The notes under the pieces: model-generated
Databases searched by the model: none
The model's input: the letters and a program-made list of their open reading frames with translations, nothing else
Told to the model about the DNA's origin: nothing
Assembly (NCBI RefSeq): GCF_963169125.1
Contig: NC_084796.1
Coordinates: 90,752,888-90,816,887, forward strand
Direction: 5' to 3'
Source of the DNA: Humulus lupulus
Taxonomy: Eukaryota > Streptophyta > Magnoliopsida > Rosales > Cannabaceae
DNA: 64,000 nt
Program-made: the position numbers and the translations under genes
Part shown: positions 45,506-58,800 of the stretch, piece after piece
Position numbering within the stretch: position 1 is the stretch's first letter
Layout of the letters: each line of letters begins with the position of its first letter

Positions 45506-48500
45506 AGGTTTGTGACAGAATTTCCTTTGGGCGAAGTAGTCCTATCATCACGGATGATACGAGGCATACCGATCAAAATTGAGGATGTAGAACTAGAAGG
45601 CGAACTGATAGAGCTAGAGATCAAATACTTCAACATGATACTGGGCATGGATTGGGTGGCAAGTCATGGCGCTACCATCAACTATAGGCGCAAGAAAGTG
45701 ATGTTCGAGACTCTTGACAGGCAAAGACTATGTTTTATGGGAAAGATCTCAGGACTACGAACACCTCTTATTTCATCTCTCAAAGCTCAGTGGATGATAG
45801 AGAAAGGATGTCACACATTCTTAGCCAGCATCACGATTGTGGTAAAGTAAACACCACTAAAAGTTGGAGACGTCCGCATTATAAAGGAATTGCCAAAAGT
45901 ATTTCCCGACGACTTAGCAGGGTTTTCGTCGACTCGGGAAATTAACTTCACAATCGAACCAGTACCGAGAATCGAGCCTATCTCAAAGGCACCATACCAG
46001 ATGACACCTACCGAAACCAAGGAGTTGAAGATGCAGTTAGAAGAACCTTTAGACTTGGGTTTCATTAGACCAAGCCATTCGCCATGGGGAGCATCGGTTC
46101 TATTTGTGAAGAAGATGGACGGAGTCATGCGGATGTGTATAGATTACCGCGAGTTGAATAAGGTGACAATTGAGAATAAGTACCCGCTTCCCCATATCGA
46201 TGACTTGTTTGATCAACTCCAAGGAGCAATTGTGTTTTCAAAGATTAATCTATGGTCCGGTTATCATCAGCTCAAGGTACAGGAAGAGGATATTCCTAAG
46301 ACAGCTTTTAGAACTTGATATGGACATTAAAGTTTTTAGTTATGTCTTTTTATCTTACCATCGCTCTAGCTGCATTTATGGATTTAATGAATCAGGTCTT
46401 CAAGGATTACTTGAACAAATTCGTCGTCGTGTTCATCGAAGATATTTTTTTATACTCCAAGGATGAAGTCGAGCACGAGGAACATTTAAGAATGACCATG
46501 TTGCGTCTGAAGGAGCATCTGCTTTAGGCCAAGTTCAAGAAGTGTGAATTTTGGCTTTCGCAAGTAGCGTTCCTCGGCCACATAATATCGAAGGACGTAG
46601 GTGCTGTAGACCCAGCTAAGGTAGAAGTTGTGAAGGATTTTCCAAGGCCTAAGAATGCGTTACAGGTTATAAGTTTCCTCAGGCTAGTAGGCTATTATCG
46701 GAGGTTTGTAGAAGGCTTTTCTAAGATAGCCACTCCACTTACCAACCTGACCTGGACACAACAGAGGTTCAACTGGACGGATAGATGTGAAGAGAGTATC
46801 CAGTTGCTCAAAGATAAGTTATGCTCATCACCAGTACTTTGTGTACCGACAACCAACAACAACATTGTAGTGTATTGTGACGCGTCAAAGATAGATTTGG
46901 GTTGTGTACTGATGCAGAATGACAAAGTGATAGCCTACGCCTCAAGGAAATTGAAGGAATACGAGCAATGCTATCCAAAACATGATATGGAGTCGACAGC
47001 GGTGGTCTTCACATTGAAAATCTGGCGCCACTATCTTTATGGAGAACGGTTTGACATTTATGTGTATCACAAAAGCTTAAAGTGTTTCTCCACACAGAAG
47101 GAGATCAACATGAAGTAGCATAGGTGGTTATAACTAGTAAAGCATTATGATTGCGAAATCCTACACCACCCAGGAAACACAAACGTAGTTGCTGATGCAC
47201 TAAGTAGGAAGAGTTACGGGAATCTAGCAGCGTTATACAGAATAGAAAAGTCGCTTCAGCAAGAGCTGATCAATGCCAGAATAGAAGTAGTCATTGGTAA
47301 ATTGGAAAACTTGTCCATCTAATCAAGTCTGTTAGAAGATATCTGGATCGGGCAAAGGCATAATGACACATTAGTGGCACATATTGCTGCAGTCAAAGAA
47401 GGCAAGGCCACATATTTCTCTATATCAGGACAGGGGTTCTTGAGATATAAGGACAGGGTATGCATGCCGAATGAAAATGGAATTAAGATGAAGATTTTAG
47501 AAGAGTAAAACAATACCCCATACTCAGTTCACGCAGGGTCGATCAAGATGACTCACAACCTTAAGGCATTTTTTTAGTGGCTGGGAATGAAGAAAGACGT
47601 AGCAGAATATGTGTATAAATGCATAGTATGCCAGCAAGTGAAAGCAGAGCATCAGCATCCTGCAGGCTTATTGCAACCGCTTAGAATTCCATAATGGAAG
47701 TTGGAAGATATAGCCATGGACTTCATGACAGGATTACCACGAACAAATAAGCAGCACGACTCGGCTTGGGTAGTAGTAGATAGACTAACCAAGTCAGCTC
47801 ACTTCCTGCCTGTCAAGACTACATACATAGTAGACTAGTACGCAGACATTTATGTTCAAGAAATAGTACGACTACATGGAATCCCTAAGACCATAGTATC
47901 CGATAGAGGATTGGTGTTTACGTCGACATTTTGGGGAAGCTTGCAGCAAGCCATGGGTACCAAGTTAAGTCTTTGTACGGCATTTCATCCTCAAACCAAT
48001 GGTCAGTCCAGGCGTACCATACATATTGTAGAAGATATGTTGCGCGCTTGTGTACTTGACTTCGGAGGATCATGGAGTAAGTATTTGCCACTGATAGAGT
48101 TCTCCTATAGCAATAGCTAACAGTCAACGATCGAGATGGCACCTTATGAGTTACTTTATGGAAGGAGGTGTCGATCCCTGTTACATTGGGACGAGGTAGG
48201 AGAATGGAAACTTCTTAGACCTGAAGCTATTAGAGAGGCTCAGGATGCGGTAGCGCTAATTAGAAAGCGTATATTCACTGCTCAGTGCAGACAGAAAAGT
48301 TATGCGTATACCAAGCGACGTGATGTGGAATTCAAAGTTGGAGATCAAGTCTTCTTAAAGATATCTCCTATAAAAGGTGTGAAGCGGTTTGGGAAGAAAG
48401 GAAAACTTAGTCCCCGGTTTGTAGGGCCTTTTTACATATTGGACTAAGTGGGAACAGTTGCATATAGATTAGCCCTAGCACCAACTCTAACAGATAGCCA

Positions 48501-48760
48501 CACTGTATTTCATATCTCAATGCTGCGTAGATATGTGTCAAACCCATCTCACATCCTCAAGTATGATACGATAGCACTCTAGAAAGATTTGAGTTACGAG
48601 GAACGACCGATTAGCATCCTCGATAGGGGGTGAAGGAATTATGGTCTAAGAGTATTCCGATAGTCAAGGTCCTATGGAGTAATAGTTCTGAACAAGAGGC
48701 AAAGTGGGAATTGGAGGGAGACATTTTAGCATGGTATCTGGAATTTTCTGGTAAGTAAAT
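45506..48760 (+). pseudogene. Element B pol: protease remnant, RT, RNase H, integrase
   Basis: The protease keeps only its C-terminal half (ILGMDWVASHGATINYRRKK) and lacks the DSG active site. The RT lies at 45890-46610, with [20 protein letters not shown] and, in place of YxDD, VFIEDIFLYSKD. RNase H is at about 46850-47220 (YCDASKIDLGCVLMQND, HHPGNTNVVADALSRKS). Integrase is at 47510-48760: a degenerate HHCC region, core Asp residues at WVVVDRLTKSAHF and IVSDRGLVF, and NGQSRRTIHI where the catalytic Glu would be Arg. A KKGKLSPRFVGPFYIL tail follows. Many stops make this inactive. Confidence 0.9.
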
Positions 48761-48782
48761 TTTGAGGACGAAATTCTTTTAA

Positions 48783-48794
48783 CTAGGGGAGAAT
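48783..48794 (+). promoter_or_regulatory. Polypurine tract region of B
   Basis: CTAGGGGAGAAT immediately before the 3' LTR, the expected primer for second-strand synthesis. Confidence 0.6.
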
Positions 48795-48819
48795 TGTAGT
48801 GTCCTAGAATTTTACTTAG

Positions 48820-48820
48820 C

Positions 48821-48917
<97 letters not shown>
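48820..48917 (+). repeat. Compound (TAGA)n(TAG)n microsatellite in the 3' LTR of B
   Basis: About eight TAGA units (48821-48851) run into about 22 TAG units. The 5' LTR has only TAG, so the repeats changed after insertion. Confidence 0.92.
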
Positions 48918-49631
48918 CTAGTAGTAGCTTGTAGTATGATAGTTACGTGGATTTTTGTTCAAGCTGGGACTTAGTTGGAGACTCATAGCAACAGTTGTAG
49001 GTTTTGTAAGTTTAACCTATAGTTTATGAATATTAATTATAACATAAGGTTTGATTAATATAGTTGATTATAGAGATGTCATCTATTATAGCATAAAGCG
49101 CAGATAGAACTAATAAGATGGTGACACTTGTCGTATTAATGTTTATTAAGGATTTAAGTATTTTGATGAATTGTTTAATTAAAAGAAAGATCTAGAAGCT
49201 CTAGAACCTTCTAGCTGCTATTAGGATCGTATTTTTTCTTAGTCAAAACTGTTTAATCAATTCAAAATATGTTGAAATAGTGCAAATACGAGTTTGATAT
49301 ATCAACGTATGCCGATATATCGCAGCTTTATGGGCCAATATACTGCCTAGGGAGATACGGAAATCACGTCGACTTCGCATGAACAATCGAACGAGGCTCA
49401 GGAATATGGGGGAGGTGATATATCACCTATAGGGGGCAATATATCGGCTCCAACTCACATTTTTGGAAACTTTGTGGATTTAAATTTGAAAACAACCTTA
49501 ACCACTTGGACCTGCCTTTGAACGATTTTGACTGAGTTCTGGGCATCTGTTGAATGAAAAGTCAAATCTTTTTCATTTTATATTCGTTTATTTATTCATT
49601 CTAAAAGGGGTTAGTTTCACTCCTTGAACCC

Positions 49632-49639
49632 TATAAATA
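49632..49639 (+). promoter_or_regulatory. LTR TATA box of B, 3' copy
   Basis: TATAAATA in ACCCTATAAATAGGACCTAG. Confidence 0.65.
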
Positions 49640-50915
49640 GGACCTAGTACTCAGCCATTTTCTTCATTCTTCAAGCATTGTTCAAAGCCTCCAAGCAGCT
49701 AAGGTTACTATAGAGAGAAACACTTTGGGTTTTGGGATAAAAGCTTTTCCAATCTAAGCTTTTCTAAACACTGGGGAAGTGAGATATAGAGTTATTTCAG
49801 TATCGAGGTGTAGATCAAGTCATATGATCATTCAAGGAATTCTTATCCTTAAGTTCAGTTCTTTATGGTTCTGTAGTTTTCTTTTATTTTCATCCAGATC
49901 CTAACTCTTATTTATGATTCTTGGTTAGGTATTTAAGTTTCTTTTCGGTAAGTTTCTTCTTGATGGTTTAGTTCTCTTTTTCTATCTCTTTTCTTTAGAA
50001 GCTCACTATTCTTATTGTTGTTTTTAAGAGTGTTCCAAATCCTGTTCTTGTCTCCAAATCCCGGTATTTGGTAAGGAAAATAGGATAGATTATATGTGTT
50101 TATATGTTTATGTTATGATACGTTTTATGCTACAATATGTGCTATATATATGTATAAATATGTCTTGTAGTCCTTGGGGCTTAAAGTTTCTTAGATAGCA
50201 AACCCCAATATTTTTATGTCATTTGGGGCTTATAGTTGCTTAGATAGCAAACCCAAAGAATTTTATCATTTTCATTTTTTAGAATTATGATTTACCCTAC
50301 CTCGATTAGTAGAAAGAGGACCTAGATGGGTTATCATATACTACCATGTGATCTAACCTACCTTGATTAGTAGACTGAGGACCTAGATGGTTTATCACAT
50401 GCCACGTTAATGAGTTAATGGCCATTAATATTGTAGTCCTATATGATATACGTTTTTATAGTCATATGTTTATGATATAGTCTTATGTTTATGATTTATG
50501 ATATATGTTGTTAGTAGATTTACTTGCTGGGAATTAGGCTCATTCCTTTCTTTTTAGTATGATGCAGCAAAATGAATATGGAAGGGGAAAAGATTCGTGG
50601 CAGCTTAGCATGTGTGTTGACGATGAATAGACTGATGGACGATCGAGGATGAAGTCTTTTGTTTTATGCTTTTATGTATTTTCACATTTAAATTTTAAAT
50701 ATTTGGCTTAAGTTATGGTCTTTTTATATTTTATATACTAAACAATGGGTACCCATGCCGTATTTTTATATTTCGTACTTATTTTGTATTTCATACAATA
50801 TCTTGGGTTTTTAAATAAAATTATGTTATTTCTTGTGAATGTATCCAATTAGTAGCTATGATTAGTAGTTTTTAATGGTTCAATGTCTTAGATATAGTCA
50901 GGTCATTACGGAACT

Positions 50916-53900
50916 AGAGGGCGAAGAGAGATTCTTCAAAGTTCTATCGATTCCATAATGGCATCGGGCATAACACTGATGACTGTCGACAGCTGAAGGA
51001 TGAGATTGAAACTCTCATTAGAGCAGGAACTTTGGCCCAGTACTCCAAAAATCGGGTGGTCCCTAACAGCCCGCTGGACAAAACCCTCCATCAGTCCCCG
51101 AAGCTCCAGTAAGTCAAACTAGTGCTTAAGAAAATAAGGACAACCCTCCTCCGATTGTAGGGGGAGATATAACTACCATTTCGTGACGACCTCATTTGGT
51201 AAGCACGAGCTAGCCACATCGTCCCAAAGCAGCGGTTATCGAAACAACAACGATTTAAAAAGCAACTTATCATTTTCACAGAAGGGGATGCTAGCCACAT
51301 CCATTTCACACATAGCAATCCCTTGGTCATAACCGTTTAGCTCGCCAATCAGAGGGTCGGGCGAACACTTTTAGATAATTGAAGTTCTGTGAATCTACTT
51401 TTCATGTCCACCTTGGAAAATGGGGTTGTCTATAAATGATTTGAAGGCAACCTCAATGACTTTGTATGGTTTTTCTGGTGAAGGGTTGGTAACCATCGGG
51501 ACAATCAGATTGCTAGTGAAATTGGGAGAAGATTCGCAAACAGTTTCCAAATTACTTGAGTTCGTGGTAATCGATTGTCTACCTGCATACAATGTGATTT
51601 TTGGCCGACCTGCGCTGATGGCATTTGAAGCCATAACCTCTATTCACCTCCTAGCAATAATGTTCCCCTCAGCTGCGGGAATATGCACCATCAGAGGGGA
51701 TCAGCTCGCTGCCAGAGAATGCTATAGCATTTTTATGAAGGGAAAATCACTACCTAGGCGGCAAGCTATGGTCATAAATGACGGAGGTGAGGAGTCCCAG
51801 GAAGTAGAAGTTACTTGTGGATGGAAGAACCTCAACAAAAAGAGGATAGTGACGTCGCCCAACGCGATATCATTGACCCACGGGTGGGTAAAGACAGGTC
51901 AGAACTCCAAGCCATAGAGGAGCTCGAGGAAGTAAACATTGACCTTAAAGAAGCTTCAAGAGTCATAAAGGTTGGGAAGAATCTTGACGATAAAAGGAAA
52001 AAGTAGGTTGTCAATATCTTACAAGAGAATCTGAATGTTTTCTCCTTTCCATAAGAAGATATGGTGGGAATAATTCCAAGTGTAATATCCCAAAACGGAG
52101 AACGTGCCTGCAATATCCCAAAACGGAGACACTTGGAATGGTCCAGCTGAAGCTCTTGAGAAAGAAGTAGCTTGACTATTAAAGTACAAGTTTATCCGCG
52201 AGGGAAAATACCCGATCTGGGTCGCCAATCCCGTGCTGGTCACAAAGCAAAATGGGAAATGGAGGACCTGTATTGACTTCTCCGATTTGAATAAAGCTTG
52301 TCCCAAGGATTGTTTCCCACTGCCAAGGATTGATCAGTTGGTAGATCCCACAGCAGGTCACGAGCTCATGTCCTTCATGGATGCGTATTCTGGATATAAC
52401 CAAATTGCAATGAATCCTACGGACCAAGAACATACTAGCTTCATGACCCCAAATAACGTATATTGTTATAAAGTTATGCCCTTTGGGATGAAGAATGTCG
52501 GAGCGACATATCAGCACTTGGTCAACAAGATGTTCGCTAATCAGATCGAGAGAAGTATGGAAGTGTATGTAGATTACATGCTTATAAAATCAAAGACTGT
52601 CGATAACCATGTATCTGATCTAAAATAATGTTTTGGAATATTGAGGAGGTATGACATTCAGCTGAATCCTCAAAAGTGCAATTTTGGAGTGGCATCTGGA
52701 AAATTTCTGGGGTTCATAGTCAACACGAGGGGATAGAGGCGAATCTTGAGAAAGTTAGATCATTGTTAGAAATACCCTTGCCCAGGTCGCGTAAAGAAGT
52801 TCAAAGCCTGACTGGAAGGGTAGCAGCTTTGAATCATTTCATTTCGAAATCTACTAACAAGTGGCTACCATTCTACAACTTGCTCAGAGGAAACAAAAAA
52901 ATTGAGTGGACTGAGGAGTGCGAACAGGCATTCCTCGACCTAAAAATGCACCTGGTTGAGCCCCAGTGTTATCTAAGCCTATATCTGGAGAACCTCTATT
53001 CCATTATCTGGCCATGACAGAAAATGTAGTCAGTGCCGTGTTAGTTCGAGAAAAAGACCATGCTCAAAAACTAGTATATTAATTATATAAGAAAGAGACT
53101 TCTCGGAGCTGAGTCATGATACCCACTGATAGAGAAACTGGCATTCTGTCTGATATTGGCTTCCAAGAAACTCCGGCCATATTTCCAGTCCCATTCAATC
53201 AACGTCATGATCGACCAACCTTTAAGGCAGGTTTTGCAAAAACCTTAAACGTTGGGGCATCTTTTAAAATGGGCTATCGAGTTTAACCAATTTGAGATAT
53301 TGTACGTGCCACAGACCTCAATCAAAAGTCAGGCCCTTGCTAATTTTATGGCTGAATGCACCGGATTTGAAGAGCTCTTGAAGGAGTCGGTGCAGGAGTT
53401 ATGGAAAATCTTCATGGATGGATCATCAAACGAGAATGGATCAAGACCTGGGATCATCTTAATCTCACCAAAAGGGCATCGATTTCATACAACTCTGCGA
53501 TTCAAATTCGAAGCATCCAACAACGAAGCCGAATATGAGGCCTTACTAGCTGGGCTGAGAATGGAAAATGAGCTCAAGGTGAAAGCCGTCCAATGCTATA
53601 GTGTTTCTTAGCTCGTGGTCAATCAGGTATTGGGAGAATATCAAGCTCGAGGTACCAATACAATTTTGTTGAACAGATACCCCTCTAGCAGAATTCTAAT
53701 CCTGACGCTTTTGCGCGGCTTGCCACCACAAAAGAATTTGGGACATTGAATGTAGTGCCAGTGGAGTTCTTTGAGAGTCCAAGTGTGATAGAAGAAACGA
53801 TAAAGGTTGAAATGATCAACACAAGACTGACCTGGATGACTCCCATAATGAAATACCTCATAACAGGAAAGCTACTTGACGACAGAAAATACGCAAGAAA

Positions 53901-54440
53901 AATACTTTATCAAGCTCTGCGGTACATAATAGTGGATGGGATCTTGTATCGGCGTGGTCATTCCTTGCCTCACTTATGATGTGTTCTGCCTGAGGAAGCT
54001 AAGACCATTTTATAAGAGATACACGAAGGCTTTTGTGGAAACCATTCTGGGGGGAAAAACCTCGCACTAAAAATACTAAGGCAGGGCTATTTTTGACCCA
54101 CTTTAACGAAAGACTCGATCTCATATGTTCAGAAGTGCAACATATGCCAGCGTTTCACTATGGTCGGCTGAGCTGCTCCAGTCGAGCTAACGATGATTTC
54201 ATCCCCATGGCAATTTGCGGTATGGGGAATCGACCTAATAGGCTCCCTACCTTGGGAAAGGGGGGAGTTCGTTACGCGGTAGTGGCAATTGACTATTTCA
54301 TGTAATGGGTAGAAGTCGAGCCTCTGGCAACCATCTCTTCAAAATGACTCCTAGACTTCGTGGTGAAGAGTATTATATGTCAGTTTGGGCTTCCTAAAAA
54401 GATCGGGTCAGACAATGGGACACAATTCGGGAGCAATCTC
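50916..54440 (+). pseudogene. Element A gag tail and pol, truncated in integrase
   Basis: The gag tail (50916-51060) has FYRFHNGIGHNTDDCRQLKDE-type sequence across frames. The protease is at about 51290-51690, where the active-site Asp region is followed by a stop. RT lies at 52190-53030 (WRTCIDFSDLNKACPKDCF, then MEVYVDYMLIKS, with the second Asp replaced by Tyr). RNase H is at 53180-53350 and the second RNase H at 53400-53660 (IFMDGSSNENGSRPGIILIS, EASNNEAEYEALLAGL). Integrase starts near 53746 and stops in the core at GTQFGSN near 54435. There are multiple stops, and a short templated repeat lies at 52084-52129. Confidence 0.85.
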
Positions 54441-54444
54441 CCAC

Positions 54445-55870
54445 CATTCCTACTCATCACCCGCGAGCGGATGGAAATGTCCCAGATCCTCTCCCTCGAC
54501 AACAGGCTATGAGCTTTTCCAATGGGAGCTATTGGATTGAAAGCCATCAAAGTAGCAGATCTGGTGGAGACCTACGAAATCATCTAAGTTCGACACAAAG
54601 CCCTCAGGCCACCTCGCAGGCCGACCTTCGAGATCGCCTTAACTCGCAGAGGGGAGAGCCGGCTAGAAACAAAATTTGTGCTCGCCAAGAGGATGGTCCT
54701 TCCAAAATACGTGACAACAGAAATGTCCCACCAAACCAAGCTCAAGCTTGGAGGGACAATAACCCACCTAACGCGTACAATGGGACGGGAGCCGTTGAAT
54801 AGCCCCAGAACAACCCAAGGATCAAAGACCAAACCTTCAAAAGGATAGCTCAGATGGAGGAGATAATGAAGAGGCTCCTGTCAGAGAAGGAAAAAGACAA
54901 ATACGACTGCGGGGACGAGCTCGAGCTTTGTTCCCCCAACATCGCAGCAACGGCATACCCGCCGGGTTTAAGGATGCCCCATCTATCCAAATTCGACGAA
55001 GATGGAGATCCGTCAGATCATTTAGGGATGTTCAATGCCCTGATGATGGCCCATAATATCGGCCTTGAGCTGAGATGCCTGATATTCCCTTCGACTCTGA
55101 TCGGACCAGCTAGGCAGTGGTTTAAGCAGTGTAAGAAACAGTCGATCAGCTCGTGGAAGAATTTCTCTGCCGATTTCAAGAGGGCATTCCGAGCCTCTCA
55201 AGCGGTTCGCGTCAAAGCGGATACCCTGGCGAACGTGAAGCAACAACCCGGGGAACACTTAAAAGCTTATCTGAGCAAGTTCACAAATGTTGCGGCCTGA
55301 GCTAGGGACGCGGACGAAAGTTTTAGACTCATGGCTATAAGAACTGGAATCCTTGTTGGGGGCGAACTGTGGAAGGAAATCTAGTGGAAAGGTGTCAGCA
55401 CTATGAATGAATTCTTGAACAAGGCCCAGGAATGGATAAACTTGGAAGAAGCACGATCATCGATTACGGGAACCAGCCAAATCCCTGACCAGCCCGTTGG
55501 AGCAGAAAAGGATTTCGTGAATAGGACTAAGATCGTGGCCCATAATAACCAAGGGGTGGAAGCAAGAGAAAGGAGAACGGCGAGGGCGGCCAGCACGGTC
55601 CAAAGAAATACAAGCCCATGGAAAAATTCAAACCGGTCTATGCGGTTTATACCGATCTCACAAACACTAGGGAGCACATTTTCCTAGCAAATTATGCCCG
55701 CCTTCCCTGGAAAAAAGCAAGAGCCCTTGAAAAATCAGAAGGCTAAGAGAGACCCTTCCAAATTCTGTCGATTCCACAATGACATCGGTCATAACACCGA
55801 TGATTGCAGGCATCAAGACACTCATCCGGGCTGGACCAGAGTTGTGGAATCGGGTCACTCCTAATCAGCC
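54445..55870 (+). pseudogene. Element C gag, 5' truncated
   Basis: Alignment by eye to T1 starts at the equivalent of its residues near 19270. The section 54854-55300 is one open frame: MPHLSKFDEDGDPSDHLGMF, then ARQWFKQCKKQSISSWKNF, then QQPGEHLKAYLSKFTNVAA. The part beyond a TGA at 55298 continues with FLNKAQEWINLEEARSS. The zinc-knuckle region (FCRFHNDIGHNTDDCR) lies at about 55758-55812 and, unlike T1, keeps both its Cys and its His. A few stops and shifts occur. Confidence 0.83.
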
Positions 55871-58800
55871 CACTTGGCCAAATGTTCAATCAGCTCTGGA
55901 AGTCCCCGCAAATCCGACCAGAGCCCAGGCGGGTCATGACCTCCCTCCTCCAATAATAGGAGTTGAGATAACCACCATTTCTTGAGGTCCCCATCTGGCA
56001 GGCTCCAGGAAAGGCGTTCAGAAAAGATACATCAACGAATTGAAGTCTTATAACGGAATCAAATTTGTCCCAGAACAGCCCATACCCAACACAACAACGA
56101 TTGGAGAGACAACCAATCAATTTCACCAATGAAGATGCTAGTCATGTCCAGTTCCCACATAACAATCCTCTAGTTATAACTGCCCAGCTCGCCAATCGGA
56201 GAGTCAGGAGGATACTAGTTGATAATGGGAGTTCGTTGAACTTGTTGTTTCGGTCAACTCTAGAAAAAATGGGGTTGTCGGTGACCAAACTGAAGGCCAC
56301 TTCCATCATGCTGTATGGGTTCTCTGGCGAAGGGTCGGTAGCGATAGGTACAATTGAGTTAGTAATAACCTTGGGAGAGGGACCCCGAACTGTATCCACG
56401 CTTCTCGAGTTTGTGGTCATCGACTGTCCCACCGTATACAACGTAATTTTGGGTCGGCCTATGTTGATGGCTTTTGAAGCCATAACTTCTATCCGCCACC
56501 TCGCAGTCAAATTCCCTTCCTCTATGGGGATATGTACTGTCCGAGGTGATCAGCTCGCTGCCATGGAATGCTATAGCATTTCCATGAAGGGAAAATCACA
56601 ACTCGTGCAGCAAACGATGTCCATTCAGGGCAGAAGCGAGGAACACCAAGAAGTGAGAGCTAGCCCTGGGATAAAGGAATCTCGGCCAGCCAACGGCGTA
56701 GGTACCATCCTGAGTGACGATATCGACCCTAGATTTGGCAAAGATAGGTCCGAGCTCAAGGCTATCGAAGAGCTCGAAGAGATAGATATCGATCCTAAAG
56801 ACCCCTCAAGGGTGGTTAGGCTCGGGAAAAACCTTGGTGATGAGAGGAAGGCGGAGCTAATGAAATTCCTGCAAGGAAAACTAGATGTTTTCACCTGGTC
56901 TCATGAAGACATGGTGGGGATCAGCCTGAGCATCATCATGCATACCCTCAACTTGGACAAGAGCATGCCTGCAAATTCGTAGAAACAGAGGCATTTGGGC
57001 ACGACCCGAGCTGCGCCCCTGGAAGAGGAAGTGGCTTGACTTTAAAAGTGCAGTTTTATCCGCGAGGCAAAATACCCGATCTGGGTCACCATTCCTGTTC
57101 TGGTCCCAAAACCTAACGGAAAATGGCGAACCTGTATCGACTTTTCGGACCTGAATAAAGCATGTCCCAAGGATTGCTTCCCCTTACTAAGGATTGACCA
57201 GTTGGTGGATGCCACAACAGGACACGAGCTCATGTCCTTCATGGATGCATACTCTAGTTACAACTAGATCCCTATGAATCCTGCGGACTAGGAGCATACC
57301 ATCTTCATGACCCTAACCAATGTTTATTGTTACAAAGTCATGCCCTTCGGGCTGAAGAACGCTGGAGCTACATATCAGAGATTGGTCAACAGAACGTTCA
57401 TTCATCAGATCGGGAAAAACATTGAAGTGTATGTTGACAACATGTTGGTCAAGTCAAAAACTGCCAATGAACATGTTCCCAATCTGAGGGAATGTTTTGA
57501 GAACCTAAGGAAGTACGGTATGAGGTTGAATCCCCAAAACAGTACCTTCGAGGTGGCGTCAGGAAAATTTCTGAGTTTTATTGTCAACACCAGAGGAATA
57601 GAGGTGAACCTACACAAAATCAGATCGCTACTCGAAATTCCATCGCCCTGGTCGCGAAAAGACGTCCAGAGTCTGACAAGAAGGGTGGCAGCCCTTAATC
57701 GGTTTATTTCCAAATCTACCGACAAGTGTTTGCCACTCTATAACCTGCTCCGGGGGAATAAAAAGTTTGAGTAGACCGAAGAGTGTGAGCGGGCCTTCCT
57801 CGACCTAAGAGCACATTTAGCCGAGCCGCCTGTGTTGTCCAAGCAAAAGGTAGGAGAGCCTCTTTTTTTTTACTTAGCTGTTATAGAAGATGTGGCTAGC
57901 ACCGTGCTGGTCCACGAAGAAGACCGGGCTCAAAAGCCAGTCTATTACATTAGCAAAAGGCTCCTCAGAGCTGAATCTCGATATTAGTTGATGGAAAAAA
58001 TGGCCTTCTGCCTTATCACGGCCTTCGGAAAGCTTAGGCCGTATTTCCAGTCCCATTCAATCCACGTCATAACTGATCAACCTTTAAGGCAGGTGCTACA
58101 GAAACCTAAGGCATCGGGTTGTCTTTTGAAATGGGCCATCGAGCTCAGCCAGTTCGAAATTTTGTACGTACAATGGACTGCAATCAAATGCCAAGCCCTG
58201 GCTGAATGCACTGGATTCCAAGAGGAATCGGGGGAAGAGCCGATGCAGGGGTTGTGGAGAATCTTTATGGATGGTTCGTCTAATGAAAATGAGTTCGGAG
58301 ATGGAATCATTTTGATATCCCCAGAGGGACATCGTTTCCACTTCGCGTTACGATTCGGATTCGAGGCGTCCCACAACGAGGCCGAGTACGAAGCTCTATT
58401 GGCTGGGCTTAGGGTGGCCAAGGAGATGAAGGCCAGGGCCATCCAATGCTACAGCAATTCCTAGCTCGTGGTAAACCAAGTATTAGGGGAATATCAAGCG
58501 CGGGGAACCAAGATGGCGGCCTACCTGGCCAAGGTAAAGAAGAAGTTGTCCGAATTTGAATACAGTCGAATCGGGTAAGTCCCACGTGAGCAGAACGCCA
58601 ATGCTGAGGCTCTGGCAAAACTCGCCACCTCCAGGGAAGCCGAGACCTTAAGCCTGACACCGGTGGAATTCTTGGTAAAACCAAGCGTGATAGAGGATAC
58701 TAGGGAGATTGAAATGATCAATGCCAGGCCAACCTGGATGACGCCCATAGTTGAGTACCTTACAACAGGGAAGTTACCCGACGAGAGAAATAACGCAAGG

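Larger units (their letters stand above)
37153..50910 (+). mobile_element. Tekay-like (chromovirus) Ty3/gypsy element B, two LTRs
   Basis: Both LTRs are present (37153-41474 including a nested solo LTR; 48795-50910), with a PBS, gag, pol and a polypurine tract. The TSD is GAACC (37148-37152) and GAACT (50911-50915). The terminal dinucleotides are mutated at both outer ends (TG to TA at 37153, CA to CG at 50909-50910). Without its two nested solo LTRs it is about 9.4 kb. It sits in the gag of element A and is younger than A. Confidence 0.93.
48795..50910 (+). repeat. 3' LTR of element B, 2116 bp
   Basis: It starts TGTAGTGTCCTAGAATTTTAC and ends GGTCATTACG, where the final A is mutated to G. 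It is co-linear with the 5' LTR. The TATA box is at 49632. GAACT follows as the TSD, then the gag of element A resumes. Confidence 0.93.
34306..54440 (+). mobile_element. Tat-type Ty3/gypsy element A, split by element B and fused to C
   Basis: It has a 5' LTR at 34306-35032 and gag from 35093 to 37152. Element B follows (37153-50910), then the gag tail and pol at 50916-54440. Sequence either side of B joins in frame with the gag of T1 and C (GAACC | AGAGGGCGAAGAGAG). The integrase stops within the core at about 54440, where gag sequence of element C begins, so A's 3' third and 3' LTR are gone. Confidence 0.88.
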
